NCBI RefSeq assembly: GCF_937936435.1
Contig: NZ_CALDDG010000011.1
Location: 1 to 52,185, forward strand
DNA: 52,185 nt
Reading direction: 5' to 3'
Source: an uncultured Sulfuricurvum sp.
GTDB taxonomy: Bacteria > Campylobacterota > Campylobacteria > Campylobacterales > Sulfurimonadaceae
Within the stretch, counting starts at the first letter, position 1. Every line of letters starts with the position of its first letter. The notes under the pieces were generated by a model, which saw nothing but the letters and a program-made list of their open reading frames with translations, was not told where the DNA came from and searched no databases. Both the position numbers and the translations under genes were made by a program. Shown here in pieces: positions 43,467 through 52,185 of the stretch.

Positions 43467-45581
43467 ATGCAAAGCGAAGCCCCTGCTTACGATATTCTGA
43501 ACTACCTTCCCGACGGTATCTTAATGGTCGATGAACGAGGGGTTATATTATTCGTCAACGATGCGTTTGCGGAGATGCTCGGTCATGAAACGGCGATGCT
43601 TTTCGGACTCAACATCCTCTCATTGCTTGCCGATATCGACGTCTTCGGCGAATGTATCGCCACGGTTATGAAAGAGGGGAAATCCCTAGATTCTGAGACC
43701 GATTTCATCCATAGTGAAGGGCATATCGTCCATACGGTCAAAAGCGTACGGATGATTCGCAACAAAGAGCATATCCGCTTTTTCGTCAATATCCGCAATC
43801 TGACGGAACTCAGCCGCCTTAATAAAGAGCTTCGTCTCTCTAAAGAACTTATCGAATATCAGGCGCAAGAGCTCTCGTCTCTTCTTAATTCCAAAAATCA
43901 GGAACTCGAAGAGATTCTCGGAAGCATCAATGAAGTGATCTGGTATATCGATAACGATACTCTCGCCCTGCGTTACGTCAATAACGCCGTCGAATCGATT
44001 TTCGGATTTACCCAGGAAACCTTTTTAACCGATTATACCCTCTGGCAGCAGCAGATCCATCCCGACGACCGCGAACTGGTCAAAATGTTTTTCGAAACCC
44101 TCTCACCCGGACAATCCAGAGAGATCCGTTTCCGTATTATTCGAAACGACGGCATTACCCGATGGCTAAACAGCCGTATCCATCACCATTCGCGCCTCAA
44201 CGTTTTTATCGGAATTACCGATGATATCACAACCTCCAAGACCCAAAGCGAAGAAATCGCTTTTTTAGCCTATCACGATCCGCTGACGATGCTTCCCAAC
44301 AGGGCGAAATTGAAGCTCCAATTGGAAGATCGCTTTGCGCACCCTCCCTCTTCCGCGTTTGCTCTCCTTTTTCTGGACATCGACAACTTCAAAAACGTCA
44401 ATGATACGATGGGACACGAAATCGGAGACCATATCCTCAGCGAGGTGAGCCGATTGATCCAAAACATGCTCGATTCCAATGACTTTTTCGCCCGTTTCGG
44501 CGGTGATGAATTTGTCCTTCTTCTCCATAATTCCGATATCGAGCACATCGACACCTTTGCCGAGCGTCTGATTCAAGCATTTAAACATCCGTTTAAAATC
44601 AACGAAATCGATTTCTTTCTCTCTCTTTCCATCGGCATCGTCCTCTATCCCCAAGACGCTTCTAATACCGAAGATTTGATTAGGCATGCCGATACGGCTA
44701 TGTACGAAGCCAAGAAAAAAGGGAAAAACCAATTTGTTTATTACGATGCGTCGATGCAATGCGCGATTCACAATTTCCTTCATATCGAATCGCTTATTCG
44801 CGACGGTCTCGAGCACAATCTATTCGAACTCTATTTTCAACCTTTAGTCAACAGTAAAACATTACGAGTGGAAGGGTATGAGGCGCTTTTACGACTTCCG
44901 CATCCGAGCGAAGGGTATATTTCGCCGGATCTTTTTATCGGGGTGGCCGAAACCAACGGAGACATCCACCGCATCGGAAAAGAGGTTTTACTGCAAGCGT
45001 GCGATTTCATCGAAACAGTCCGCGCCGTTCAGGAGGAACCTTTTTTCGTAGCGATCAATATCTCTTCCAAACAACTTCAGCAAGAATTTTTCGCTTACGA
45101 ACTGCTTGCCTATCTAAAAGACCGGAATATCCCCCCCGCATACCTAAAAGTCGAGTTAACCGAAAGTGCCGTAATGGACAATATCGAAATTGCAACGGTG
45201 CAGCTTCGTCAGCTCAAAGACGGAGGGGTTAAAATAGCATTGGACGATTTCGGTACCGGATACTCTTCATTCGCCTATCTGGCGCAGCTCCCGATCGATA
45301 CGCTCAAAATCGATAAATCGTTTATTCTCACGTTATTCGAGGTTAATTCTCACCGCCATATCGTCGAAGCCATGTCCAATCTGGCTCATGTTTTAGGGAT
45401 GAGTGTAACGGCCGAGGGTGTCGAAGAGAGTTCGCATTACGAGGTGCTTGTCGATTATAAAATCGATACGTTGCAAGGCTTTCATCTCTGCCGACCGCTT
45501 CCCAAAGAGCTCATCCTCAAAAAACTGCATGAAAACGCCCCCTACTTTACCCCTTCTTCTGCCGAAGGATATTCGATATGA
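43467..45581 (+). CDS. PAS-PAS-GGDEF-EAL protein
   Basis: A 704-residue cytoplasmic protein without membrane helices. PAS 1 is at about 10-115 (LPDGILMVDERGVILFVNDA), followed by a coiled coil and PAS 2 (about 145-260, WYIDNDTLALRYVNNAVESI). The GGDEF domain follows with intact GGDEF in FARFGGDEFVLLL but no RxxD I-site (DSND instead). The EAL domain has EALLRL, DDFGTGYSSFAYL and AEGVEE. Both enzymatic sites look intact, so it may make or break c-di-GMP; in many such hybrids phosphodiesterase activity dominates. AGGAAAAA precedes the ATG. It runs alone. Confidence 0.9.
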   Translation: MQSEAPAYDILNYLPDGILMVDERGVILFVNDAFAEMLGHETAMLFGLNILSLLADIDVFGECIATVMKEGKSLDSETDFIHSEGHIVHTVKSVRMIRNKEHIRFFVNIRNLTELSRLNKELRLSKELIEYQAQELSSLLNSKNQELEEILGSINEVIWYIDNDTLALRYVNNAVESIFGFTQETFLTDYTLWQQQIHPDDRELVKMFFETLSPGQSREIRFRIIRNDGITRWLNSRIHHHSRLNVFIGITDDITTSKTQSEEIAFLAYHDPLTMLPNRAKLKLQLEDRFAHPPSSAFALLFLDIDNFKNVNDTMGHEIGDHILSEVSRLIQNMLDSNDFFARFGGDEFVLLLHNSDIEHIDTFAERLIQAFKHPFKINEIDFFLSLSIGIVLYPQDASNTEDLIRHADTAMYEAKKKGKNQFVYYDASMQCAIHNFLHIESLIRDGLEHNLFELYFQPLVNSKTLRVEGYEALLRLPHPSEGYISPDLFIGVAETNGDIHRIGKEVLLQACDFIETVRAVQEEPFFVAINISSKQLQQEFFAYELLAYLKDRNIPPAYLKVELTESAVMDNIEIATVQLRQLKDGGVKIALDDFGTGYSSFAYLAQLPIDTLKIDKSFILTLFEVNSHRHIVEAMSNLAHVLGMSVTAEGVEESSHYEVLVDYKIDTLQGFHLCRPLPKELILKKLHENAPYFTPSSAEGYSI

Positions 45582-45742
45582 ATCCGTTAAATTTCCCAAA
45601 GAGATTAAAATATCTCACAAACGTTACAAAGGCGATCTAATCACAGAATCACAATTATTTTTAACATTCCCATAAGATTCCAATGGATAAAATATGCTAA
45701 GGATTATGCTGGTTATAGTTCGATTTTTTCACGGAGTACAAT

Positions 45743-46015
45743 GTGACACAAATTTATGTCGGGAATATTCCCTACGGTAAAGACGAAAACGATCTTGCAG
45801 ATCTTTTCGGACAATACGGTGAAGTTAGTTCAGTCAAATTCGTTAACGACAAAGAAACAGGCCGCTTCCGCGGATTCGGTTTCGTCGAAATGGCGAACAA
45901 AGATGAAGCCAACAAAGCGATCACTGCCCTTGAAGGTAACGATTTTGGCGGACGTACACTTCGTGTTAACGAAGCTCGTCCCCGTGCGCCACGCCCTCCG
46001 CGCGATCGCTGGTAA
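45743..46015 (+). CDS. RNA-binding protein with one RRM
   Basis: A 90-residue protein starting at GTG with GGAG about 7 bases upstream. RNP2 is IYVGNIP (residues 3-9) and RNP1 is GRFRGFGFVEM (about 41-51). The basic proline-rich tail is ARPRAPRPPRDRW. Single-RRM proteins of this kind occur in cyanobacteria and Campylobacterota and bind RNA. A terminator hairpin follows. Confidence 0.93.
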   Translation: MTQIYVGNIPYGKDENDLADLFGQYGEVSSVKFVNDKETGRFRGFGFVEMANKDEANKAITALEGNDFGGRTLRVNEARPRAPRPPRDRW

Positions 46016-46022
46016 TCACATT

Positions 46023-46046
46023 CATAAAGCCTTTTCGGGCTTTATG
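46023..46046 (+). terminator. Terminator of the RRM gene
   Basis: CATAAAGCC and GGCTTTATG form a 9-bp stem around TTTTCG, eight bases after the stop, followed by a T-rich tract. Confidence 0.8.
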
Positions 46047-46109
46047 CCACTTTAATTTTCTCTTATCACCTGATTCCATTCGCTATTTTCCTAAATATAA
46101 AGACTATTA

Positions 46110-46313
46110 ATGACTTACACGCTCAACGAACCGTTTATCGAACTGCACAAATTGATCAAACTGTTAGACCTTGTCGATACCGGAGGACAAGCCAAATTAT
46201 TGATTGAAAACCATCAGGTTTTCCGAAACGGCACCGTCGAAACCCGTAAACGGGCAAAAATCCTTAAAGGGGAACAAATCCGTATCGGCGATGTCGTGAT
46301 CGATATCGTATGA
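46110..46313 (+). CDS. S4-domain RNA-binding protein (YbcJ-like)
   Basis: A 67-residue protein that is a single S4 fold. FIELHKLIKLLDLVDTGGQAK and FRNGTVETRKRAKILKGEQI match YbcJ-type S4 proteins, with a strand-turn carrying G-x-V-x-x-R-K-R. It probably binds rRNA or tRNA. It lies between the RRM gene and ctpA and has its own spacing. Confidence 0.85.
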   Translation: MTYTLNEPFIELHKLIKLLDLVDTGGQAKLLIENHQVFRNGTVETRKRAKILKGEQIRIGDVVIDIV

Positions 46314-46316
46314 TTA

Positions 46317-46345
46317 TTGTTATTTAATGGAGTTTTCACTATAAT
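46317..46345 (+). promoter_or_regulatory. Promoter of ctpA (and probably purCSQ)
   Basis: TTGTTA (46317-46322) and TATAAT (46340-46345) are 17 bp apart and 44 bp before the ATG. Confidence 0.6.
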
Positions 46346-46388
46346 TGCCTATCTTTTATAACGACTCTACCAGAGGTTCGGAAAACTC

Positions 46389-47711
46389 ATGAAAAACACA
46401 AAAATGATGGTTGTCGGCTTTCTTAGTGCTGTTGCCGTAAGCGTTGCACTCTCAACATCCCTACTGGCCAAGAATAACGCCGCCGAACCTTCCGAAGCTT
46501 CTCTTGAAGCTTCCCGTCTTCAGTCGTTAGCCAAATTTACTAAAGTACTCGGTATCGTCGAACAATACAATGTCGACAACCTGACAATCGATCAATTGAT
46601 CGATAAATCGCTTCAGGGTCTTCTCTCCAATCTCGACGCCCACTCGACTTATCTCGACAAAAAAAGTTATGACAATCTCAAAACACAAACCGACGGCGAA
46701 TTCGGCGGGCTTGGAATTACGGTCGGAATGCGGGACAACGCTCTCACCGTCATCGCTCCGATCGAAGGGACTCCGGCCGATAAAGCGGGGATGAAAGCCG
46801 GCGATATTATTCTCAAAATCAACGATCAGTCAACTTTGAGCATGACGATCGACGATGCCGTATCGATCATGCGCGGCGCACCGAAAACTCCGATCGATTT
46901 GACCGTCGTTCGAAAAGGGGAAGCCGAACCTCTTAAATTTCACATCATCCGCGATATTATCACCGTAGAATCGGTTTATACCCGTACTATCGGCGGAAAC
47001 ATCCTTTATATCCGTGTAACCAGCTTCGATAAAAAAGTAGCGGCTGATGTTAAAAAAGCGATCAAAAAATATGCCGCGAAATCCAAAGGGATCATTTTGG
47101 ATCTCCGTAACAATCCGGGCGGTTTGCTGGATCAGGCAGTCGATTTGACCGATCTGTTCGTTAACGAAGGGGTCATCGTCTCTCAAAAAGGGCGCAATAA
47201 ATCGGATGACGTATCGTACAGTGCGACAAAAAGTGCTACCGTTACCGATCTTCCTCTCGTAGTATTGGTCAATGAAGGATCAGCCAGCGCATCCGAAATC
47301 GTCAGCGGCGCGTTACAAGATCTCAAACGCGGCGTTATCGTCGGCGAAAAAACATTCGGAAAAGGATCGGTACAAGTCGTCATGCCGATCACCGATACCG
47401 AAGCGATTAAACTCACCGTTGCCCGCTATTATTTGCCAAGCGGCCGTACGATTCAGGCTGTCGGCGTTACTCCGGATATCGAAGTCGTCTCCGGCGAAGT
47501 CAAAAATCATGACAAAACATTTAATATCAAAGAAGCCGATCTCAAGAAACATTTAGAAAGCGAACTCGAAAAAGAGGACGGAATGATCGATGTCACTGAA
47601 GCCAACGCGACCAATAAAACAACGATCACTCCGGATCAGCTGAACAAAGACCTTCAGCTCAAAGAGGGTGTCGACATTATCAAAGCTCTAATCATAGTCA
47701 AAGGAAAGTAA
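46389..47711 (+). CDS. Carboxy-terminal processing protease CtpA (S41)
   Basis: A 440-residue periplasmic protease. The signal peptide is MKNTKMMVVGFLSAVAVSVALS. A PDZ domain spans about 100-185 (GEFGGLGITVGM), followed by the S41 catalytic domain. The catalytic Ser/Lys dyad is probably S300 in NEGSASASEIV and K325 in KTFGKGSVQ, 25 residues apart as in CtpB. It degrades or matures envelope proteins and is followed after two bases by purC, the gene order seen in Campylobacter. Confidence 0.93.
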   Translation: MKNTKMMVVGFLSAVAVSVALSTSLLAKNNAAEPSEASLEASRLQSLAKFTKVLGIVEQYNVDNLTIDQLIDKSLQGLLSNLDAHSTYLDKKSYDNLKTQTDGEFGGLGITVGMRDNALTVIAPIEGTPADKAGMKAGDIILKINDQSTLSMTIDDAVSIMRGAPKTPIDLTVVRKGEAEPLKFHIIRDIITVESVYTRTIGGNILYIRVTSFDKKVAADVKKAIKKYAAKSKGIILDLRNNPGGLLDQAVDLTDLFVNEGVIVSQKGRNKSDDVSYSATKSATVTDLPLVVLVNEGSASASEIVSGALQDLKRGVIVGEKTFGKGSVQVVMPITDTEAIKLTVARYYLPSGRTIQAVGVTPDIEVVSGEVKNHDKTFNIKEADLKKHLESELEKEDGMIDVTEANATNKTTITPDQLNKDLQLKEGVDIIKALIIVKGK

Positions 47712-47713
47712 CC

Positions 47714-48424
47714 ATGGAAAAACGTGATCTAATCTACGAAGGAAAGGCAAAACGCCTCTTTAGTACAGATGATCCCAATTTAGTCATTGCCGAATTCAAA
47801 GATGATCTTACGGCGTTTAACGGAGCCAAAAAAGACAGCGAAGCGGGCAAAGGTGCTTTGAACAACAAAATTTCGACCGAACTTTTTAAAATGCTCGCTT
47901 CACGCGGCATCGAATCCCATTTCGTAGAGATGCTCGACGACAACCACATGCTGTGCAAAAAAGTGGATATCATCTTGATCGAAGTAATCGTCCGTAATGT
48001 CGCTACAGGAAGCCTCAGTAAAAATCTCGGTATTCCCGACGGTAAAGTCCTCCCTTTCACATTGGTCGAATTTGACTACAAAAACGACGCGCTCGGCGAT
48101 CCGAAACTCAACGATCAACACTGTTTGATTCTTGAACTGGTCAAAAATGAAGCCGAACTGGATCAATTACGTGCCATGGCACGGGAAGTGAATGCTATTT
48201 TACGCCCATATTTTGCAGAAAAAGGGCTCAACCTCGTCGACTTCAAACTCGAATTCGGACGCGACGCCGAGGGTAAAATCATCCTTGCGGACGAAATCAG
48301 CCCGGACAACTGCCGTTTTTGGGATTTAGAGACCGGCGAAAAAATGGATAAAGACCGTTTCCGCCAAGGTTTGGGCGGCCTTAAAGTCGCATATGAAGAA
48401 GTTCTCAACCGAATCCTAAATTAA
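47714..48424 (+). CDS. purC: Phosphoribosylaminoimidazole-succinocarboxamide synthase PurC
   Basis: A 236-residue enzyme that joins CAIR and aspartate with ATP to give SAICAR in purine synthesis. Family blocks are LIYEGKAKRLFSTDDP (about 6-21), FKDDLTAFNG (about 28-37), VRNVATGSLSKNLGI and DFKLEFGRDAEGKI (about 177-190). The length is normal for bacterial PurC. It is the first of three purine genes here and lies 2 bp after ctpA. Confidence 0.95.
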   Translation: MEKRDLIYEGKAKRLFSTDDPNLVIAEFKDDLTAFNGAKKDSEAGKGALNNKISTELFKMLASRGIESHFVEMLDDNHMLCKKVDIILIEVIVRNVATGSLSKNLGIPDGKVLPFTLVEFDYKNDALGDPKLNDQHCLILELVKNEAELDQLRAMAREVNAILRPYFAEKGLNLVDFKLEFGRDAEGKIILADEISPDNCRFWDLETGEKMDKDRFRQGLGGLKVAYEEVLNRILN

Positions 48425-48447
48425 TACGAAACACCAGAAGGAACAGC

Positions 48448-48690
48448 ATGAAAGCAATCGTAAATGTATTTTTAAAAAACGGAGTTTTGGATTCTCAAGG
48501 CAAAGCGGTGCAACACGCACTCTCCGGTCACGGATTTGAGAGCGTCAGAGACGTTCGCGTCGGTAAACAGATCATCATCGAAATGGATGAAAGCGATCAA
48601 GCACGTGCAAAAGAAAAAGTTGCCCATATGTGTGAAGAACTGTTAGCCAACACCGTCATCGAAGATTATGAGATCGAGATTCAAGCATGA
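48448..48690 (+). CDS. purS: Phosphoribosylformylglycinamidine synthase subunit PurS
   Basis: An 80-residue protein. Family marks are the start KAIVNVFLKNGVLDSQGKAV, then HGFESVRDVRVGK and VIEDYEIEI at the end. PurS dimers bridge PurQ and PurL in the FGAM synthase complex, carrying ammonia from the glutaminase to the synthase. Its last four bases overlap the purQ start (ATGA). Confidence 0.93.
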   Translation: MKAIVNVFLKNGVLDSQGKAVQHALSGHGFESVRDVRVGKQIIIEMDESDQARAKEKVAHMCEELLANTVIEDYEIEIQA

Positions 48691-49360
48691 AAGTAGGTAT
48701 CGTTCAGTTCCCGGGTACCAATTGCGAGTACGATACGCAGCATGCGTTTGCGGCATAGGGTGCGAAACACAAATCTTATGGCATAAAGAAGAGACGATTC
48801 CTGCCGGAACCGATCTCGTCGTCGTTGCCGGCGGTTTCAGTTATGGCGATTATCTGCGCAGCGGTGCGATTGCCAAGATGTCTCCGATTATGAAAGCGCT
48901 TAAAGTATATGCCGAAAACGGCGGGAAAGTTCTGGGAATCTGCAACGGGTTTCAGGTTCTGACCGAAACGGGCCTTCTTCCGGGTGCACTCAAACGTAAC
49001 GAAGGGCTCCATTTTATTTCGCGTCATCATCATTTGAAAGTCGTTTCCAACACTAACGACTTTCTCCGCCGCTGTAACGTCAACGACGTAGTTAATATCC
49101 CGATTGCCCACCATGACGGTAACTTTTATATCGACGCGGAAGGACTAAAAGAGCTTTATGCAAACGAGCAGGTTCTTCTCAAATATACGGACGCCAAAGG
49201 CAATATTGACAATCCGAACGGATCGGTCGACAGCATTGCCGGAATCTGCAATAAAAACAAAAACGTTTTCGGTTTGATGCCGCATCCCGAGCGGGCAATG
49301 GAAGCTCTACTCGGTTCCGATGACGGACGAGCGATGCTTGAAGGGTTTATACACGCTTGA
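48687..49360 (+). pseudogene. purQ: FGAM synthase glutaminase subunit PurQ, with one-base frameshift
   Basis: The protein starts correctly at ATG 48687 (MKVGIVQFPGTNCEYDTQHAFAA) but meets TAG at 48756. In the next frame the rest is complete: GCETQILWHKEE, VVAGGFSYGDYLRSGA, the nucleophile in GICNGFQVL and the His-Glu pair HPERAM. One missing base at about 48754-48758 explains it. Because PurQ supplies ammonia for purine synthesis and no second purQ is in view, a sequencing or assembly error is likely; a real loss cannot be excluded. Confidence 0.88.
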
Positions 49361-50523
49361 AAACGCTGGCTCTCATCCTCCTGATCGTTACGCAGCTTTT
49401 TAGCACGGAGCCTTCCGTTCTTTTCGATTCCGCCGCAACTCCGGCTGAAGAGGCTCCATCAGCCGCTACAACGGCAGATACTCAGGAACAAGAAGCCCCT
49501 GCCGAGATTAATTCTCTTTTTTCGGGAGTCGCTTCAAACCTTACTATCCAGTTTAACAATCTCCCCTCACACCCTTATGTCGGTGAGATCATAGCCGTAT
49601 CGGTCAAATTGACTCCGGTCGATATCGCATCCGGAAATATCGAATATACGCTCCAAAACGAACAGGGAATCCGCATTTTTAGCGATACGCCGCGACGCAG
49701 CGTAAAAGAAGACGGTGTCTACGATACTTTCTATTTTCTTGTTCAATCTTCTGCCGTCCGACTCCCGGATGTAACCGCAACGCTTACTTCGACGGGCGCC
49801 ACCTCTGAAACGCTAAGCGGCACAACTCTCAGTGCAACGGCTTTGACCCCTCCCTCAACGTTTGCAAACGTTTTGGCCGATAAATTTGAAATCGTAAACT
49901 ACAAAACTACGCCGTACAATAACGAAAGCAATGTCGTTATTTTCACCGCCAAAGCGTCACGCTGCAATATCGGTGATTTTAAGATCCCCAATGCAATCAA
50001 ACAAGGGTTCGAATCCAAACTTCCCAACGTAGGCGAATCGCAAATGACCTATTATGCGATTATCCCCAATTCGGAACAAAATCTTAACTTTTCTATCTTC
50101 AATCTGAAGAAGCAGCGTTATGAGTCTATCGTCGTCCCGATTATCGTGGATGACGATACCGTGTCGACACAAAGCGATCTCTCGCCGACCGATGCACGCC
50201 ATGTTGAGCTTAAACTGACTCTTGCGGGTATCGTTATCGCCGTTCTTTTCGGACTCTTTTACTGGAGACGCGACAAACTCTATCTTTATATCTCCGCGGT
50301 TCCGATGTTCTACGTCATTTTCGTCTTTTTACCGAATCCCGAGATCTGTGTTAAAAAAGATGCACCTATTTATCTTCTCCCGATCAATCACGGAACGATA
50401 TTTGAAATGACGTTGCAAGAAGAACATTTGGAAGCGGAAAAAGAGGTCGGTGATTTCACCAAAGTACACTTGAGCGACGACAAAGTCGGATGGGTCAACA
50501 AACGTGATATTTGCTCGAATTAA
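49357..50523 (+). CDS. Membrane protein with SH3-like C-terminus, unknown function
   Basis: A 388-residue protein starting at TTG that overlaps the purQ stop (TTGA). A signal peptide (LALILLIVTQLFS) is followed by a long beta-rich periplasmic part (about 55-285), two adjacent hydrophobic segments (about 288-303 and 309-327) and a short C-terminal segment resembling a bacterial SH3 fold (GDFTKVHLSDDKVGWVNKRDI, with a G-x-W-V-x-x pattern). The gene ends inside the acyltransferase gene. A link to envelope or cell-wall binding is possible. I recognise no characterised family. Confidence 0.6.
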   Translation: MKTLALILLIVTQLFSTEPSVLFDSAATPAEEAPSAATTADTQEQEAPAEINSLFSGVASNLTIQFNNLPSHPYVGEIIAVSVKLTPVDIASGNIEYTLQNEQGIRIFSDTPRRSVKEDGVYDTFYFLVQSSAVRLPDVTATLTSTGATSETLSGTTLSATALTPPSTFANVLADKFEIVNYKTTPYNNESNVVIFTAKASRCNIGDFKIPNAIKQGFESKLPNVGESQMTYYAIIPNSEQNLNFSIFNLKKQRYESIVVPIIVDDDTVSTQSDLSPTDARHVELKLTLAGIVIAVLFGLFYWRRDKLYLYISAVPMFYVIFVFLPNPEICVKKDAPIYLLPINHGTIFEMTLQEEHLEAEKEVGDFTKVHLSDDKVGWVNKRDICSN

Positions 50524-51199
50524 ATGGCTTTATGCCGTTATCGTCATCTTCACGGGGATGACTCTGATGATTACCACCTTTTATCTTTTTCCCAAACCGT
50601 ATGCCGTTAAATTCTCGGCATGGTTTATCCGTCTTCTCGTTTTCATCCCCATACGGGTCAAAGGGACGCCTGACCCCGATGCCCAAATGTTTTTGCTTAA
50701 TCACCAAAGCGATATCGATATTGGAATTATGGAAACGATCACCGACAAAGATTTGGCATGGGTTGCCAAAAAAGAGCTCTTTGAAGTCCCTTTTTTCGGT
50801 CTGGTCGTCCGCCTTCCTAAAGATATCGCTTTGGAACGCGAGAGTAAAACGGCTCTGGTAAAACTGATCAAAGAGTGCAAAGATCGCCTCGATCGCGGAC
50901 GTGTCATCACGATTTTTCCTGAAGGGACCCGAACCGAAACGGGAAAAATGAAACCGTTTAAAGCGGGAGCGAAGATGGTTGCCGATAAGTACGCCCTTAA
51001 AGTCCAACCGGTCGTCCTTATCGCGACTGCGTGGCATTTCAGCAACAAACGCAAAGTCTTCCATCCCGGAAGCGTCACGGCTATCTATCTCGATGCATTC
51101 ATCGCAGATAAGGAAAATCCGCAATGGCTGAATGAAACACACGATCGTATGCAGAAGGTTTATGATGATGAGTTGGCAAACCATCCTCGCTATCGGTAG
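50504..51199 (+). CDS. plsC: 1-acyl-sn-glycerol-3-phosphate acyltransferase (PlsC-like)
   Basis: A 231-residue enzyme that makes phosphatidic acid from lysophosphatidic acid. It starts at GTG. An N-terminal membrane helix (about 9-30) is followed by motif I NHQSDID (the H-x4-D dyad), then FPEGTRTE (the acceptor-binding block) and VQPVVLIA. PlsC works after PlsY, encoded at 2.2 kb. It overlaps the membrane-protein gene by 20 bp and crcB by 35 bp. Confidence 0.9.
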   Translation: MIFARIKWLYAVIVIFTGMTLMITTFYLFPKPYAVKFSAWFIRLLVFIPIRVKGTPDPDAQMFLLNHQSDIDIGIMETITDKDLAWVAKKELFEVPFFGLVVRLPKDIALERESKTALVKLIKECKDRLDRGRVITIFPEGTRTETGKMKPFKAGAKMVADKYALKVQPVVLIATAWHFSNKRKVFHPGSVTAIYLDAFIADKENPQWLNETHDRMQKVYDDELANHPRYR

Positions 51200-51557
51200 C
51201 GGCGGTTTTTTAGGTGCGATATCTCGCGCTTATCTAAACGGGCAAATCAACCACCATTTCCCCCATACTCTCCCTTTCGGTACTCTCGGTGTCAATTTGA
51301 TAGGCAGCTTCATCATCGGCATTCTGTTCGCCTATTTTGCGTATTCGAATCTTTTCGGCGTACACGTCAAATCGTTTCTCACCACAGGATTTTTGGGAGC
51401 ATTGACCACTTATTCGACGTTTGCGATGGAGACGGTTTTTTTGCTCGGAGGAGGTAATATTCTGCTGGCTGCGGCCAATATGGCCCTCAACCTTTTCGGA
51501 AGCGTATTGATGGCTGGAAGCGGCTATTATCTTATCCGTCAGCTCCTAGGACAATAA
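51165..51557 (+). CDS. crcB: Fluoride channel CrcB/FluC
   Basis: A protein of about 130 residues with four membrane helices that exports fluoride as a dimer. Conserved blocks are GSGGFLGAISRAYL (about 8-21), FGTLGVNLIGSFIIG (about 38-52) and GFLGALTTYSTFAME (about 76-90) with the T-T-Y-S-T-F motif that lines the pore. Start at ATG 51165 or 51168 is preferred because AGAAGG lies 6-9 bases before. No fluoride riboswitch can precede it, since it starts inside plsC. Confidence 0.93.
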   Translation: MMSWQTILAIGSGGFLGAISRAYLNGQINHHFPHTLPFGTLGVNLIGSFIIGILFAYFAYSNLFGVHVKSFLTTGFLGALTTYSTFAMETVFLLGGGNILLAAANMALNLFGSVLMAGSGYYLIRQLLGQ

Positions 51558-52116
51558 TCTCATCCGCACACCACTGTGCGAGATCAGCGTCGTGGGTGAT
51601 TAAAAGTACCCCCATATCACCGATGTTTCGGACAATGAGCTGCATAATATCAAGCTGATTTAGATTATCGAGTGCCGATGTCGGCTCATCCAATAATAAA
51701 AGTTCAGGCTTCATCAGCAATGCACGCAAAATCGAGCATCGTTGCAACTGCCCGCCGGAGAGTTTGTGGGGCAGTGCATCCAAATGAGTCTCTTCCAATC
51801 CCATCGAGCTTAGCAGTTCTTCATATCCTTCCATCGATGCCACTTCGCGAATCTGCTCTCGAATCGTATAGGTAGGATGAAACGAACTATAAGGGTCCTG
51901 AAAAACCTGAGAAAGGCGTGAGGAACGAATCGTACCGCGGGAAGGGTAACGTTCGCCCAAAATCAGAGAGAACAATGTAGACTTTCCGACACCGCTTGGG
52001 CCTACGATCACTTTAATTTCACCTCGTCGGAGCTGCAAACTAAAATCGCTTAATATCGGGCGCTCTTTCGTATAGCCGAAACAAATCGATTCGACCGATA
52101 GCACTTCCGTATTCAA
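51532..52116 (-). CDS. ABC transporter ATP-binding protein, oligopeptide/nickel type
   Basis: A 194-residue ATPase, somewhat short for the family. Motifs are Walker A GPSGVGKST (about 39-47), Q-loop FQDPYSSFHP (about 70-79), signature LSGGQLQR, Walker B LLLLDEPTSALD and the H-loop LITHD. QDPYSS-type Q-loops are typical of Dpp/Opp/Nik systems. It starts with TTG overlapping the proA stop (TTGA). The permease and binding protein are not in view. It converges on crcB with a 26-bp overlap. Confidence 0.85.
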   Translation of the reverse strand: MNTEVLSVESICFGYTKERPILSDFSLQLRRGEIKVIVGPSGVGKSTLFSLILGERYPSRGTIRSSRLSQVFQDPYSSFHPTYTIREQIREVASMEGYEELLSSMGLEETHLDALPHKLSGGQLQRCSILRALLMKPELLLLDEPTSALDNLNQLDIMQLIVRNIGDMGVLLITHDADLAQWCADEIIVLGADG

Positions 52117-52185
52117 CGAACTTGTCCTTTGCCGTAAATTTTATATTTGTACGTCGTCAATCCCTCGACCCCCATCGGACCGCGG
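52113..52185 (-). CDS. proA: Gamma-glutamyl phosphate reductase ProA, partial (C-terminus only)
   Basis: Only the last 23 codons are in the window: GPMGVEGLTTYKYKIYGKGQ then VR-stop. The R-G-P-M-G-x-E/G-x-L-T-T-x-K end is diagnostic of ProA, the second enzyme of proline synthesis. It runs off the right edge. The stop overlaps the TTG of the ABC ATPase gene. Confidence 0.8.
   Translation of the reverse strand, partial: RGPMGVEGLTTYKYKIYGKGQVR

Overview
The window looks like a chromosomal segment of a free-living Campylobacterota (Epsilonproteobacteria), most like Sulfuricurvum/Sulfurimonas. The grounds are a ctpA-purC-purS-purQ run, an HsrA/CosR-type regulator, many GGDEF/EAL proteins and dense 4-bp-overlap operons. 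The genus is an inference; no rRNA is present.

Layout. 1-3.1 kb: an edge-truncated toxin-antitoxin pair, nadA with a membrane protein behind it, then plsY-folB. 3.2-8.7 kb: an OmpA-type lipoprotein, a response regulator/histidine kinase pair, a ferredoxin, a Ppx/GppA phosphatase and a DUF808 membrane protein. 8.7-12 kb: bamA and tyrA. 12-20.7 kb, minus strand: a ten-gene Bat (aerotolerance-type) operon with thioredoxin, pentapeptide-repeat protein, two canonical VWA proteins, BatD, MoxR, DUF58, a small membrane protein and two further VWA-like proteins whose metal-site motifs are degenerate. tRNA-Lys and tRNA-Glu follow.

21.02-30.23 kb is an integrated element of about 9.2 kb in the 3' end of tRNA-Glu. 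Its ends are identical 28-bp repeats. Beside each end lies a pair of GGTGACC motifs 12 bp apart, probably integrase arm sites. It encodes an excisionase-like protein, a Rep_trans/RstA-like rolling-circle initiator, a hairpin cluster that could be its origin, two membrane diguanylate cyclases with different sensor domains, a Ser/Thr-rich protein and a tyrosine integrase. Nested inside is a decayed relative: a broken rep fragment on one side of the first cyclase and a broken integrase C-terminus on the other. This suggests a family of small integrative replicons that carry c-di-GMP signalling genes between rep and int. It is the most novel feature here.

30.5-45.6 kb: a frameshifted chemoreceptor gene, MarR, a CXXCH-containing degenerate-GGDEF/EAL protein, a small-lipoprotein/membrane-protein/deacetylase operon behind a perfect 11-bp inverted repeat, a divergent dmeR-dmeF-type metal efflux pair with its operator, mntP, a rhodanese, another diguanylate cyclase, a four-gene overlapping minus-strand set (SUI1-like, DUF1653, DUF5718-like, ABC-F) and a PAS-GGDEF-EAL protein. 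45.7-52.2 kb: an RRM protein, an S4 protein, ctpA, purC, purS, a frameshifted purQ, a membrane protein, an acyltransferase, crcB, an ABC ATPase and the end of proA.

Two genes (purQ and the chemoreceptor) each lack one base. Either may be a sequencing error or a real lesion. All functions are assigned by reading motifs; no database search was run.
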